The notes beneath the pieces were generated by a model. It had not been told where the DNA came from. It did not search any database and saw only the letters and a program-made list of their open reading frames with translations. Of a stretch of DNA of 18,086 bases, positions 1 through 8,643 are shown piece by piece. The DNA is taken from NCBI GenBank assembly GCA_964465665.1, contig CAYXKM010000038.1, forward strand, positions 1 through 18,086, written 5' to 3'. A program made the position numbers and the translations under genes. The stretch comes from JAKEGN01 sp964465665 (GTDB taxonomy: Bacteria > Pseudomonadota > Gammaproteobacteria > Steroidobacterales > Woeseiaceae). Position 1 is the first letter of the stretch. Each line of letters opens with the position of its first letter.

Positions 1-379
1 CGGCGCCGACCAGGAAACGCACGACGATCAGGCTGACCAGGGTGAAAGTCAGCCCGGCGAACTCAGGGCCTGGCACGAAACTGGTCACTATGGTCAGCAG
101 TGCCCAAAGTATCATTGCCACGGTCAACATCCGCCGCGGGCCCCAGTAAACGCCGAGCAGGCCGCCCGGAAACTGGAATATGGCGTAGCCGGCGGCAAAT
201 GCCGCGAGTATCCAGCCAAACTGGATTTCGTTGAGACCGAGGTCAGTCATCATCGACGGCCCGGCGGTCGAGACGTTGTATCGAAGGACGTAGGAGACGA
301 AGCTGGAAATGACCAGCAGGCCGAGTATGCGCCAGCGTATGGCGGTGGGTCGCTGCGCAGGACTGCCTTGTGTCGTCAT
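1..379 (-). CDS. MFS transporter, N-terminal part (cut by window edge)
   Basis: Reading the minus strand from an ATG at 379 gives about 126 codons with no stop before the left edge. The product is a hydrophobic inner-membrane protein with several predicted helices. The first helix starts at about residue 17 (RILGLLVISSFVSYVLRYN). The stretch around residues 50-75 (FGWILAAFAAGYAIFQFPGG) followed by a WGPRRM loop is the TM2 and loop 2-3 region of major facilitator superfamily carriers, most like the anion:cation symporter or hexuronate/sugar-acid branch. Its start codon overlaps the stop of the upstream amidohydrolase gene (ATGA, 376-379), so the two are probably translationally coupled and may act on the same compound. 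The substrate cannot be inferred from this fragment. Family assignment is fairly sure; subfamily is a guess. Confidence 0.85.
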   Translation of the reverse strand, partial: MTTQGSPAQRPTAIRWRILGLLVISSFVSYVLRYNVSTAGPSMMTDLGLNEIQFGWILAAFAAGYAIFQFPGGLLGVYWGPRRMLTVAMILWALLTIVTSFVPGPEFAGLTFTLVSLIVVRFLVGA

Positions 380-1722
380 CTGTTTACCTCGACCGGAATT
401 TTGAACACGAGTCCGCCCTTGATCACAACGTCAACCCGCTGCAACACCGTGATGTCCTGCAGCGGATCGCCGCGGACGGCTATCACATCGCCGTAACGTC
501 CCTGAACGATCGCGCCGACATTGGTCTGCCAGCCGAGATACTCCGCGGCAACCGATGTCGCGGCCCGGATCGCATCCATCGGCGTCATGCCGAGACCGAC
601 CATGATGGCAAACTGCAGCGCGTTGTCTCCGTGCGGATAAACCGCGGCGTCGGTGCCGTAGATAATCGGCACACCGGCTTTGTAAGCTTTTTTGAAAACT
701 TCACGCTGCGCGTCGGTAGTCTCGTCGTTCTTGCGCAGGAATTCCTCCGGCCAGTCTTGAGCGCGACCAACCGTCGCAATGTAATCGCCGTTGTAAACGT
801 CCATTGAAAACGCAACCTGCCGTTCGGCTGCCAGCGCTATCGCTTCGTCGTCGGCGAGCGATGCATGCTCGATGGAATCAACACCGGCCAGGATCGCATC
901 CTTGATCGATTGCGCACCGTGCGCGTGCGCGGTGACTTTGATGCCGGCTGCATGGCCGACCTCGACCGCCGCGGCAATCTCCTCCCGCGTCATTTCCGGG
1001 GCGCCCGGGACTCCGCCGTAAGCGAGTACCGCGCCCGATGCAATGACTTTCAGCACATCGGCGCCGCCGGCGACCGCTGCTTCCGCCCGCTTGCGAAACT
1101 CGTCCGCACCGCGGGCAACGCCCATGCGCACGTGCATCGGGATGTCTTCCTCGGCGATGCCCGGGATGACGAGATCACCGCCACCGCCCGGGATGGTCAG
1201 ATAGAATCCCGCCGCCTGCACGCGCGGTCCGGCCACCGATCCCGCATTGATGGCATCACGGATGGCGCGTTCCGACCAGGCCGAATAGGCGCCGACACTG
1301 CGCACGGTGGTAAACCCGGCAAACAAGGTGGTCTCCGCACTGGCTCTTGCAATGCGCTGCTCTTCATCGATACTGCGTCGGTAATAGACACTCAGGTCAC
1401 GTGTTTCGCCGGCATGCTCCGCAATGTGAGCATGGGTATCGATCAGTCCGGGCACGCAGGTATAGCCAGACAGATCGACAGCCTGCAATAATCTCGCGGT
1501 TCTGCTGTTGCCCGGCTCGACACCGACAATGCGTCCGTCGCGGATGATTACGATCCGGTCCTCGCTCGGGCGATCACTGATACCATCGATCAGTGCGCCG
1601 CAGCGAAGGGCTATCGATCCACTGTCCGGAACATAGGGAGCGCGAACCCGGTCAGTCGCATGAGCGGACACACACGACAGGAAGAAAGCGCAGAACGCAG
1701 CCCTCGCTATTCCGACTGTCAT
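376..1722 (-). CDS. Exported HutI-like metal-dependent amidohydrolase
   Basis: This 448-residue protein has a Sec signal peptide (about residues 1-22, ending VSAHA), so it should act in the periplasm. It carries the metal-site pattern of the amidohydrolase superfamily: DTHAH (His97, His99), a lysine in VLKVIASGA (Lys225, probably carboxylated and bridging two metals), TAHAHG (His266/His268), SIEHAS (His286) and YGTDA (Asp358). The order and spacing match imidazolonepropionase-like proteins and Xaa-Pro or other dipeptide hydrolases, in which a binuclear centre hydrolyses C-N bonds. The exact substrate is unknown. The start is supported by a GGGGGAA ribosome-binding site six bases upstream (1729-1735). 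It is first in a two-gene unit with the MFS transporter and is transcribed divergently from the TolB-propeller hydrolase, about 116 bp away. Confidence 0.9.
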   Translation of the reverse strand: MTVGIARAAFCAFFLSCVSAHATDRVRAPYVPDSGSIALRCGALIDGISDRPSEDRIVIIRDGRIVGVEPGNSRTARLLQAVDLSGYTCVPGLIDTHAHIAEHAGETRDLSVYYRRSIDEEQRIARASAETTLFAGFTTVRSVGAYSAWSERAIRDAINAGSVAGPRVQAAGFYLTIPGGGGDLVIPGIAEEDIPMHVRMGVARGADEFRKRAEAAVAGGADVLKVIASGAVLAYGGVPGAPEMTREEIAAAVEVGHAAGIKVTAHAHGAQSIKDAILAGVDSIEHASLADDEAIALAAERQVAFSMDVYNGDYIATVGRAQDWPEEFLRKNDETTDAQREVFKKAYKAGVPIIYGTDAAVYPHGDNALQFAIMVGLGMTPMDAIRAATSVAAEYLGWQTNVGAIVQGRYGDVIAVRGDPLQDITVLQRVDVVIKGGLVFKIPVEVNR

Positions 1723-1826
1723 GAGCGGTTCCCCCGATTCTTTGTTTGTCAGACGGCTTCTGCGGCCGCATTGCCAGCATGCATAATAGACACACAGGCT
1801 TTGGCGTCAACGTTTTTGTCCCGGAC

Positions 1827-1833
1827 GAGGAGG
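1827..1833 (+). promoter_or_regulatory. Ribosome-binding site that sets the GTG start at 1839
   Basis: GAGGAGG lies five bases upstream of a GTG at 1839. The reading frame is open further upstream, to about 1746, but only the GTG combines a strong Shine-Dalgarno sequence with an immediately following signal peptide. I therefore prefer it over the longer frame. Confidence 0.75.
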
Positions 1834-1838
1834 TTCAC

Positions 1839-4388
1839 GTGAATCTGACCACAACGCGACGATCGTCAGCGCTTGCAGCGATCGGCTTGCTATGGGCAGC
1901 ATCGTCCGCGGCCGATCGTGCGCCGGTGCTCAATCAGATCCAGGTACCCCACGACTACTACTTTCGTGAAATGTACCTGCCGCAAACGACGACAGGCCCT
2001 GGTTCGCTGGGCTGGTCGCCGGACGGAGAATCGCTGGTCTACTCGATGCAGGGCAGCCTGTGGGTGCAGCGCATCGACGGCGTAACGGCGCGCCAGGTGA
2101 CCAACGGCCCGGGTTATGACTACCAGCCGGACTGGTCATTGGATGGCAATCACATCGTGTTCGTTCGATACAACCGCGACGCGATGGAGTTGCATGCGCT
2201 CGAAGTCGACACCGGCACGGTTTATCAGCTGACATCGAATGGCGCTGTCAATGTCGAACCCCGCTGGTCGCCGGACGGCGTCGAGCTGGCTTACGTGTCG
2301 ACTGAAGGAGACGGCCGCTTCCACGTTCGGGTTGGCGAGATCGTCAACAGCAAGCTGCAGTCCAGGCGCCTGGTCAAGGCACGCAAAAGCGACGTGCAGC
2401 GATACTATTACAGCGAGTGGGATCACCAGATCAGCCCGAGCTGGTCACCCAAAGGCGATGAACTGATTTACGTCGCGAATCAGGAAATCCCTTACGGCAC
2501 GGGAGTCATCTGGCGTCATTCGCTCGCGAAGGGTGCCAGACCGGTGTTGGCGCGCAAGGAAGAAACCACATGGAAAGCACGTCCGGACTGGTCGCCGGAT
2601 GGCAAGCGCTTCGTTTACGCATCATATCTCGGGCGGCAATGGCATCAGCTTTGGATCTCGGCATTCGGCAGCCGCGCCGAACCCTTTCCGTTGTCCTATG
2701 GCAATTTCGATGTCACCTCGCCGCGCTGGTCGCCGGATGCGAAGCGTATCGCCTACATCAGCAACCGGCAAGGTAACACCAGTATCTGGATTCAGGATGT
2801 CGTCGGCGGCAAATTGCGGGAGCTGACCATTACTGAAAAGCAGTACAAAGTGCCGGTCGGGCAACTGAACCTCGTACTGCAAAATGTTACAGGGGCGCCG
2901 GTTGCTGCGAGAGTATCGGTCGTCGCCAGTGACGGCAGGAGTTATGCGCCCGACAACGCCTGGATGCATGCCGACGACGGCTATGACCGGGCATCGGCGT
3001 CGTTCGAGACACGCTATTTTCATGCGAGCGGCTCGGTGCGACTCACGTTGCCAGCCGGGCCGGCCAACGTCACGGTGTGGCGCGGACTTGAGTACCTGCC
3101 AATGCGCCGCGGCATCGACATCGTAGAACGGCAGAAAGTCGACTTGATCATGGCGCCGGAATCCCTGTTACTGCCGGCCGGCTGGGAAAGCTGGGAGAGT
3201 GGCGACGTGCACGTCCACATGAACTACGGCGGCACCTACCGCAACACTCCGGATCGCCTGATTCGGCAGGCCGAGGCCGAAGACCTGGATGTTGTATTCA
3301 ACCTGATCGTCAACAAGGAACAGCGTATTCCTGACGTTGCGAGTTTTTCGCCGGAGCCGGATGCATTCTCCAATGACAGGGTACTGCTCACGCATACCCA
3401 GGAGTTTCATACCAGTTACTGGGGACATTTGGGCTTGCTCGGCCTGCGGGAACACCTGTTGATGCCCGATTACTCGGCGTACCCGGGGACCGGCGCGGCG
3501 AGCCTGTTCCCCGACAATGCTACGGTTTCTGACATGGCGCGACAGCAAGGCGGGCTGGTCGGTTACGTCCATCCGTTTGGCGCGCCGGCGCCGGAGCCTG
3601 CAACAGATGCTTCGCTGACCAACGCGCTCCCTATCGACGTTGCGCTGGGAAAAGTCGATTACTACGAAGTTGTCGGCTTTGCCGATCATCGCGCATCCGC
3701 CGCGGTTTGGTACCGCTTGTTGAATACAGGTTTCCGCGTGGCGGCGGCCGGCGGCACCGATGCGATGGCAAACTATGCGTCGTTGCGCGGACCTGTCGGC
3801 GTCAACCGAACCTACGTGCATCGTACCGCGCCGCCGGCGGATCCCGCGGCCCGGCGAGACCTGTGGATTGCGGGGCTACGTGCCGGCAAATCGATGGCGA
3901 CCAACGGTCCGCTGGTCGGCGTAACCGTCAACGAAGTCGGTCCCGGTGCTGAAATCAGGCTCGATGCCGGCGAACAAGATCTCGCTATTTCGGCATTCCT
4001 GCGTTCGATCGTCCCGGTCGATCACCTGGAGGTAGTGTGGAACGGCGAGGTCGTGCAAACGATTCCGACTGACATGACCCGCCGGCGCGCGGACTTCAGC
4101 GGCAGCATCAAGGTCAATGGCAGCGGCTGGCTGCTGCTCCGGGCATGGAACGACCGCTCCCATCCCGACGTGTTCGACATTTATCCCTACGCAACCACCA
4201 GTCCGGTCTATGTAACCATCGATGGCAAGAGCTTGCGCTCGACGGATGATGCCGATTACTTCATCGCCTGGATCAATCGGGTTCGCGAATCGGCCGAAGC
4301 CCATCCCGACTACAACTCGGCCGCCGAACGGGAAATGGTGCTGGCGAATATCGACAGGGCAGTACAGGTCTTTCAGGCCCGCCGCTAA
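1839..4388 (+). CDS. Exported TolB-propeller / CehA-McbA-type metallohydrolase fusion
   Basis: From the GTG start the protein has 849 residues. A signal peptide (ending about ASSAA, residue 25) is followed by six PD40/TolB-like blades between roughly residues 57 and 309, each carrying a variant of WSPDG..(L/I/F).Y (for example WSPDGESLVY and WSPDGKRFVY). After a beta-rich linker comes a PHP-like metallohydrolase domain of the CehA/McbA type, from about residue 450. Its likely metal ligands are in DVHVH (His458, His460), HTQEFH (His519, His524), HPFG (His578) and GGTDA (Asp641). CehA and McbA hydrolyse carbaryl-type esters, but most family members are uncharacterised, so hydrolysis is inferred and the substrate is unknown. 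The propeller probably shapes substrate or partner binding. The gene is divergent from an exported amidohydrolase, which may share its regulation. No catalytic ligand appears to be missing. Confidence 0.88.
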   Translation: MNLTTTRRSSALAAIGLLWAASSAADRAPVLNQIQVPHDYYFREMYLPQTTTGPGSLGWSPDGESLVYSMQGSLWVQRIDGVTARQVTNGPGYDYQPDWSLDGNHIVFVRYNRDAMELHALEVDTGTVYQLTSNGAVNVEPRWSPDGVELAYVSTEGDGRFHVRVGEIVNSKLQSRRLVKARKSDVQRYYYSEWDHQISPSWSPKGDELIYVANQEIPYGTGVIWRHSLAKGARPVLARKEETTWKARPDWSPDGKRFVYASYLGRQWHQLWISAFGSRAEPFPLSYGNFDVTSPRWSPDAKRIAYISNRQGNTSIWIQDVVGGKLRELTITEKQYKVPVGQLNLVLQNVTGAPVAARVSVVASDGRSYAPDNAWMHADDGYDRASASFETRYFHASGSVRLTLPAGPANVTVWRGLEYLPMRRGIDIVERQKVDLIMAPESLLLPAGWESWESGDVHVHMNYGGTYRNTPDRLIRQAEAEDLDVVFNLIVNKEQRIPDVASFSPEPDAFSNDRVLLTHTQEFHTSYWGHLGLLGLREHLLMPDYSAYPGTGAASLFPDNATVSDMARQQGGLVGYVHPFGAPAPEPATDASLTNALPIDVALGKVDYYEVVGFADHRASAAVWYRLLNTGFRVAAAGGTDAMANYASLRGPVGVNRTYVHRTAPPADPAARRDLWIAGLRAGKSMATNGPLVGVTVNEVGPGAEIRLDAGEQDLAISAFLRSIVPVDHLEVVWNGEVVQTIPTDMTRRRADFSGSIKVNGSGWLLLRAWNDRSHPDVFDIYPYATTSPVYVTIDGKSLRSTDDADYFIAWINRVRESAEAHPDYNSAAEREMVLANIDRAVQVFQARR

Positions 4389-4395
4389 CGCAATT

Positions 4396-4500
4396 CGGTG
4401 ACAGTAACCTTTGAAATTGGTGACAGTAACCCTGGTTCGATGTTGAAACAGGATTGATGGCAGCGATATTGCTTCGATCGAATAAAGGTTACTGTCACCG
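4396..4500. repeat. MITE/REP-like element with 17-bp terminal inverted repeats
   Basis: The left end, 4396-4412, reads CGGTGACAGTAACCTTT. Its exact reverse complement lies at 4484-4500. A third copy of the core GGTGACAGTAACC sits inside in direct orientation at 4419-4431, 22 bases after the first. The element fills almost the whole gap between two convergent genes. Similar GGTGACAGT-type repeats are scattered in many gammaproteobacteria and are associated with REP or RAYT transposases; this is general knowledge, not a search result. No transposase is encoded here. The structure could be a non-autonomous mobile repeat, or could act as a bidirectional 3'-end hairpin, although the loop is long (about 71 nt). 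Confidence 0.75.
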
Positions 4501-4515
4501 ATTTCAGTCGGTGAC
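4494..4515 (-). repeat. Hairpin spanning the stop codon of the M16 peptidase gene
   Basis: GTCACCGA (4494-4501) and TCGGTGAC (4508-4515) form a perfect 8-bp stem around a 6-base loop that contains the TGA of the peptidase gene (4504-4506). One arm is shared with the right end of the neighbouring inverted-repeat element. There is no T-tract on the minus strand downstream, so it is not a classical intrinsic terminator. It might protect the mRNA 3' end. Confidence 0.45.
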
Positions 4516-6942
4516 GCTGATCATTGTGCCTTTCGCGAACTGACTTGCCGTCGCGCGCACCTGCTCGTCGCTGACCTGCTCGAGTTGTGCGCGCAACTCG
4601 TGCGGAGGCTGCAGCCCGCCATGCCAGATCCATTGCCGTGCCTGTGAGGCGGACAGTTCCTCGTTGCTCTGTGCGGCACTAACAGCCCGGCCGACCAGGT
4701 GAGTTCGCGCTTCGGCAATCTCTGCGGCGGATGGCGGATATTCCGATAGCCGCTCTAGCTCCGCGCGGAACAGCGATCGCAAATCGTCGAGCTTCTCCGG
4801 ATCCACACCGCTTGCCAGCGTGATCCATGCCGTGTTGCCGTCAGAGCGGTAGCGGCTATCGATGTAATAGACCAGCCCGCGGTCTGTAATGGCAGCCTTG
4901 CCGAGTCGGCCTTCATAGTGATGACTGAGTATGTAGAGCAGCAACCGGTAAGCGTTCGATGCCGGATCGCGCGGCCCCGGCGCCGGAATGACGTAGCCGA
5001 GCTGCGCCTGTGCCAGCGACTTGCCCATGCTGATGATGATGTCTTCAAGCGGGGAGAGGGTAACCGGATCCGTGCGCGAAACGATGTCCGTAGTGGCGAT
5101 CGGCAGCTTGCCGAATGTCCGGTCGAGCATTCGAATCGCCGTCTGCGCCTTGATGTCACCGGCAATCACGATCAGCGATGGTGAATACTTGCCGGCAGCC
5201 GTGTACCTCCCCATGATCCCGGCAAAGGCCTGCTCGAGTCGCGTTTCCGGATCGCTGGATGGTCCTGACCGTTGATCATCGACGTACGTCGACAATGCGA
5301 GCGCCGCATCGCCCAGTGCCCCGGTCAGGCCGGCCGGCCGAAAGCGAACATCGAGCGATGCGTGTCCGTGTACTGGCACGTTGTCGTTCGAGTTCGGAAC
5401 AACGACGCGTACGTACCCCGACGAGGAGAAATCGGACTCGGTTACAACAACGGGTATGCCATTGCGCAAATGTGCGACCTGCGGCTGCGGGACGGGCACG
5501 CGATCAGGCGGCGCTTTGCGCATCTCCCGCGACGCGTTTGCATTCGTCGGCGCATCACGGTTCTGCTGCTGTGCCTTGCGCGATGATTCGGGCAACGCAT
5601 CGCCCGGGGTCCACCAGCCGATCGTGCGTTGTCGAGCCTGCAGGTATCGGCGGGCAACGTCCTGTACTTCCTGTGGCGTGACCGCTTTCAGCTTTTCGGG
5701 CAGCCCGAGCAGGACATCGAGAGCGTGCAGACCATCGAAAAACGCCAGCTGATGTGCGACATCTTCTGTAGTCTCGACGTCGAATACCAGCTCATCGAGT
5801 ACTCGTGTGATGGAAGCTGCGTGCGCACCGGCATCGCGGCGCGTGTTCCTCGCAATCGCCACTCGGCGCTCGATCTCCGATTCGATTGCCGCTTCGTTTG
5901 CATCCGCTGCGGCGTCACCACTGATTACGAACACATAGTCCTGGGCGCTTGGCGGAAACCACGTCGCAAGATCGTCGGCGGCGGAGCCGAGCAGGGAGTC
6001 GGCCCGCACGGACGTACCCCAGTCATTCTGCAGGAAGCTGACCCCGGAGCTTGCGCCGAGCCAGTCCTGCAGCACGAGAAAGGCCGCGAAATCCGCGTTG
6101 GGTGCAGATGGCGCCCGGTAGGCGATCTTGAAGTATTTTTTTTCCGCAGGACCGGACAGGTGCACACGGCGCTCGCCGGTTTGCGGCGGCTCGACCGTAT
6201 GCGGCAGCGGCGTGGCCCGCCCGGCATCGATGCCACCGAAAAGCTCTTCGATACGCCGCGACACGGGTTCCGCATCGAAGTCACCTGCAATGGCGATGAC
6301 TGCGTTCGCTGGCACGTAGTGACGCCGGTAAAAAGCAACGACATCCTCGTGACGCAGATTCTCGATGTCGCTCTGCCAGCCGATGGTATTGTTGCGATAC
6401 GGATGACCGAGAAAACTCGTAAATAGCACGCTATCGAAAAGTATGGTCACCGGGTCGTTCTCGTAGCCGTGCATCTCGGCGAGCACGGCGCCACGCTCTG
6501 CTTCCATGTCTGCGGCATTGATGGTCAATCGCGACATGCGCTCGGCCTCGATGCGCAGCAATGTATCAAGGTTCTGTTTCGGCACGGTTGCGAAATAGGT
6601 TGTCTGATCCAGCCATGTATAGCCGTGCCATTCGCCGCCGAGCGCGTAGATTTCGCTGACAACACCGGTCCCCGGAAACGACTCACTGGCACGAAACGCC
6701 ATGTGTTCCAGAAAATGCGCGAGACCGGTCTGCCCGGTGGTTTCGTCCCGGGCACCGATACGATAGAGCGATTGCACGCTCACAACCGGGAAGTTCCGGT
6801 CCTCGAGCAATATTACGGTGAGGCCATTATCGAGATGGTTCACCGAGGCATTGCGCAGATCGAGCTCGGCATTCGCCGTAATGACGAGAGCCAGGAGCGC
6901 GCAGCTGCCTGTAATAAAAGGAACGATGCGATTTGCGTTCAT
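4504..6942 (-). CDS. Exported M16 family zinc metallopeptidase
   Basis: About 812 residues from the ATG at 6942. A signal peptide (residues 1 to about 25, ending ITANA) directs it to the periplasm or outer membrane. The catalytic M16 motif HFLEH (His76, Glu79, His80) is followed 76 residues later by Glu156 in LAEMHGYEN, the usual spacing of the inverzincin zinc site. The length fits the two-domain layout of pitrilysin/PqqL-like peptidases: an active N-terminal half and a C-terminal half (from about residue 480) without the motif that closes the clamshell. Such enzymes degrade unfolded peptides. The chosen start is one base after the stop of the upstream FAD oxidoreductase, implying one transcript and coupling. 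An in-frame ATG at 6978, which would overlap that gene, is an alternative. The gene ends inside a hairpin next to the inverted-repeat element. Confidence 0.9.
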   Translation of the reverse strand: MNANRIVPFITGSCALLALVITANAELDLRNASVNHLDNGLTVILLEDRNFPVVSVQSLYRIGARDETTGQTGLAHFLEHMAFRASESFPGTGVVSEIYALGGEWHGYTWLDQTTYFATVPKQNLDTLLRIEAERMSRLTINAADMEAERGAVLAEMHGYENDPVTILFDSVLFTSFLGHPYRNNTIGWQSDIENLRHEDVVAFYRRHYVPANAVIAIAGDFDAEPVSRRIEELFGGIDAGRATPLPHTVEPPQTGERRVHLSGPAEKKYFKIAYRAPSAPNADFAAFLVLQDWLGASSGVSFLQNDWGTSVRADSLLGSAADDLATWFPPSAQDYVFVISGDAAADANEAAIESEIERRVAIARNTRRDAGAHAASITRVLDELVFDVETTEDVAHQLAFFDGLHALDVLLGLPEKLKAVTPQEVQDVARRYLQARQRTIGWWTPGDALPESSRKAQQQNRDAPTNANASREMRKAPPDRVPVPQPQVAHLRNGIPVVVTESDFSSSGYVRVVVPNSNDNVPVHGHASLDVRFRPAGLTGALGDAALALSTYVDDQRSGPSSDPETRLEQAFAGIMGRYTAAGKYSPSLIVIAGDIKAQTAIRMLDRTFGKLPIATTDIVSRTDPVTLSPLEDIIISMGKSLAQAQLGYVIPAPGPRDPASNAYRLLLYILSHHYEGRLGKAAITDRGLVYYIDSRYRSDGNTAWITLASGVDPEKLDDLRSLFRAELERLSEYPPSAAEIAEARTHLVGRAVSAAQSNEELSASQARQWIWHGGLQPPHELRAQLEQVSDEQVRATASQFAKGTMISVTD

Positions 6943-6943
6943 G

Positions 6944-8548
6944 TCATTTGCGTTCGCGAAGTATCCGGTGCGCAGCATTGTAACCGGGCGCCCCTGTGAC
7001 GCCGCCACCGGGATGCGTGCCGGCACCGCACAGGTAAAGGTTGCTGACAGGGGTCCGGTACTGGGCCCATCCCGGCACCGGCCTCAGGAAAAACAGCTGG
7101 CCCATGTTGATGTCGCCGTGAAAGATGTTGCCCTCCGTTATCCCGAACGCCTGTTCCAGGTCGTAAGGAGTGAAGACTTTTCTTGCAACCACCGAGCGCG
7201 GAACATTTGGCGCATAACGGCCAATGGTTTCGATGACTTTGTCGCCGATACGGTTGCGTTCGGATTCCCAACTACCGTTGCGCAATGTATACGGCAGATA
7301 CTGTATGAAGCAGGTCAGCACGTGCCTGCCTGCCGTCGCCAGGCCCGGGTCGACATTGGATGCAAGCACGCAATCGACCCACAGCTGATCCGGCACTTCG
7401 CCGCGCATGGCCTGGTTGTAAATGTCCTCGGCTTCCTGCAGTGACGGTGCAAGCGTGAACAGGCTGCGTTCGGCCGGCGAATGGCCGGCCGGCATGCCGT
7501 TCACCCGGGGTTCTTCGTCGAGGACGAGATTCACTTTGCCGCACGGTCCGGCCATCTTGATGCCTTCGACCCGATGGCGAAACTCCGCATCGAGGTCGTC
7601 CGGTGACAGCAAGCCGAGAAAAGTGCGTTTCGGGTCCGCATTCGATATCACGATACCGGCGTCGATGCTGCTGCCGTTCGCCAGGGTTACTCCGCTTGCC
7701 ACGCCCTGATGCACATTGATCGAGCGGACCTCTGTGCAGGTGCGAATCTCGACGCCGCTGTCGCGGCAGGACTGCGCCATCGCCTGCGTTATGGCGCCCA
7801 TGCCGCCAATGACGTGTCCGGCAAAACCCTGCCGCTCCTCGGCGCCGCCGCTCAGCAGGTGAAACAGGAGGCCCATCGCCGTGCCGGGCTGGTACGGCCC
7901 GCCGTGCTTGCCGTAAAGGCTGTTGGACAGAATGAGCCGTTTCAGGGCATCCGAGCGGAACTCGTGATCCAGAAAATCGCCGAGCGACCCGGTCAGGAAC
8001 TGCACCAGCGCCGCAGTATCCCGGCCACGCATGCGACGGAAGCGTCGTGCAACCCTGACCAACTCCAGCAGCCGGCGGAATCCCCTGGCTTCCGGGTCCG
8101 GCGGCGCCTCGAGGAAAAACGGCTGCAGGTACGCGGCAAGGCGCTGCAGTTCCTCTTCGATCACAAAAAAGCGTTCGACGTCCTGCGGGGCGAAACGACG
8201 CAGTTCGTCGCTCATGCGCCGGCGGTCTGACCACCAGGAAATGACGCGGCCATCGGGCAATGCGGTCTGCACGCCGGGACTGCAGGCAACCATCCGCAGG
8301 CCGTAACTGGCAAGCCTCAAATCCCGGATGACTTCCGGCCGCAGCATGCTGGCAATGTAGGAGGCCGTGGAAACACGGCAGCCGGGGGCCAGGACCGGAT
8401 CGATTTCCTCCGTGACTGCACATCCGCCGACCAGGTCACGCCGTTCGACGACAAGGGTCTTCAGTCCCGCCTGCGCAAGATAAGCCGCTGCCGTCAAGCC
8501 GTTGTGTCCCGCCCCGATGATGATGGCATCGAATTGTGCTTCTGGCAT
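6944..8548 (-). CDS. Phytoene desaturase-like NAD(P)/FAD-dependent oxidoreductase
   Basis: 534 residues from the ATG at 8548. The N-terminus carries a dinucleotide-binding Rossmann motif GAGHNG (Gly12, Gly14, Gly17) ending in Glu35 (VVERR), which should hold the ribose of FAD. It is followed by GG(C)A, typical of the CrtI/PYROXD2-like amine oxidase superfamily. Near the C-terminus CGAGTHPGGGVTGAPG is the second FAD-contact segment of this family. There is no signal peptide, so it is cytosolic or membrane-peripheral. Bacterial relatives include carotenoid desaturases and many uncharacterised proteins; no carotenoid genes are nearby, so the substrate is unknown. A TTG at 8599 would extend the frame by 17 residues, but those residues precede the FAD motif and look untranslated. 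The gene is divergent from the decayed oxygenase gene and directly precedes the M16 peptidase. Confidence 0.87.
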   Translation of the reverse strand: MPEAQFDAIIIGAGHNGLTAAAYLAQAGLKTLVVERRDLVGGCAVTEEIDPVLAPGCRVSTASYIASMLRPEVIRDLRLASYGLRMVACSPGVQTALPDGRVISWWSDRRRMSDELRRFAPQDVERFFVIEEELQRLAAYLQPFFLEAPPDPEARGFRRLLELVRVARRFRRMRGRDTAALVQFLTGSLGDFLDHEFRSDALKRLILSNSLYGKHGGPYQPGTAMGLLFHLLSGGAEERQGFAGHVIGGMGAITQAMAQSCRDSGVEIRTCTEVRSINVHQGVASGVTLANGSSIDAGIVISNADPKRTFLGLLSPDDLDAEFRHRVEGIKMAGPCGKVNLVLDEEPRVNGMPAGHSPAERSLFTLAPSLQEAEDIYNQAMRGEVPDQLWVDCVLASNVDPGLATAGRHVLTCFIQYLPYTLRNGSWESERNRIGDKVIETIGRYAPNVPRSVVARKVFTPYDLEQAFGITEGNIFHGDINMGQLFFLRPVPGWAQYRTPVSNLYLCGAGTHPGGGVTGAPGYNAAHRILRERK

Positions 8549-8643
8549 TGCGCTGATTTCCGACCGGTAATGCGGGGCATCAGCATAGCCCAGCTGCAAT
8601 CGCAGATGACAGCGGTCCTACTCATATAGTGGAATGCCGTCGA

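Noticed and set aside
865..1491. 208-codon open frame on the plus strand opposite the amidohydrolase
   Set aside because: It is antisense to a gene with full metal-ligand motifs, has Arg/Gly-rich low-sense composition, and has no recognisable domain.
1746..1838. Upstream extension of the TolB-metallohydrolase frame
   Set aside because: It would put 31 polar residues before the signal peptide, and the GTG at 1839 has a far better ribosome-binding site.
7272..8423. 383-codon minus-strand frame overlapping the FAD oxidoreductase in another frame
   Set aside because: It is Arg/Pro/Gly-rich with no motif. The overlapping frame has intact FAD-binding motifs at both ends.
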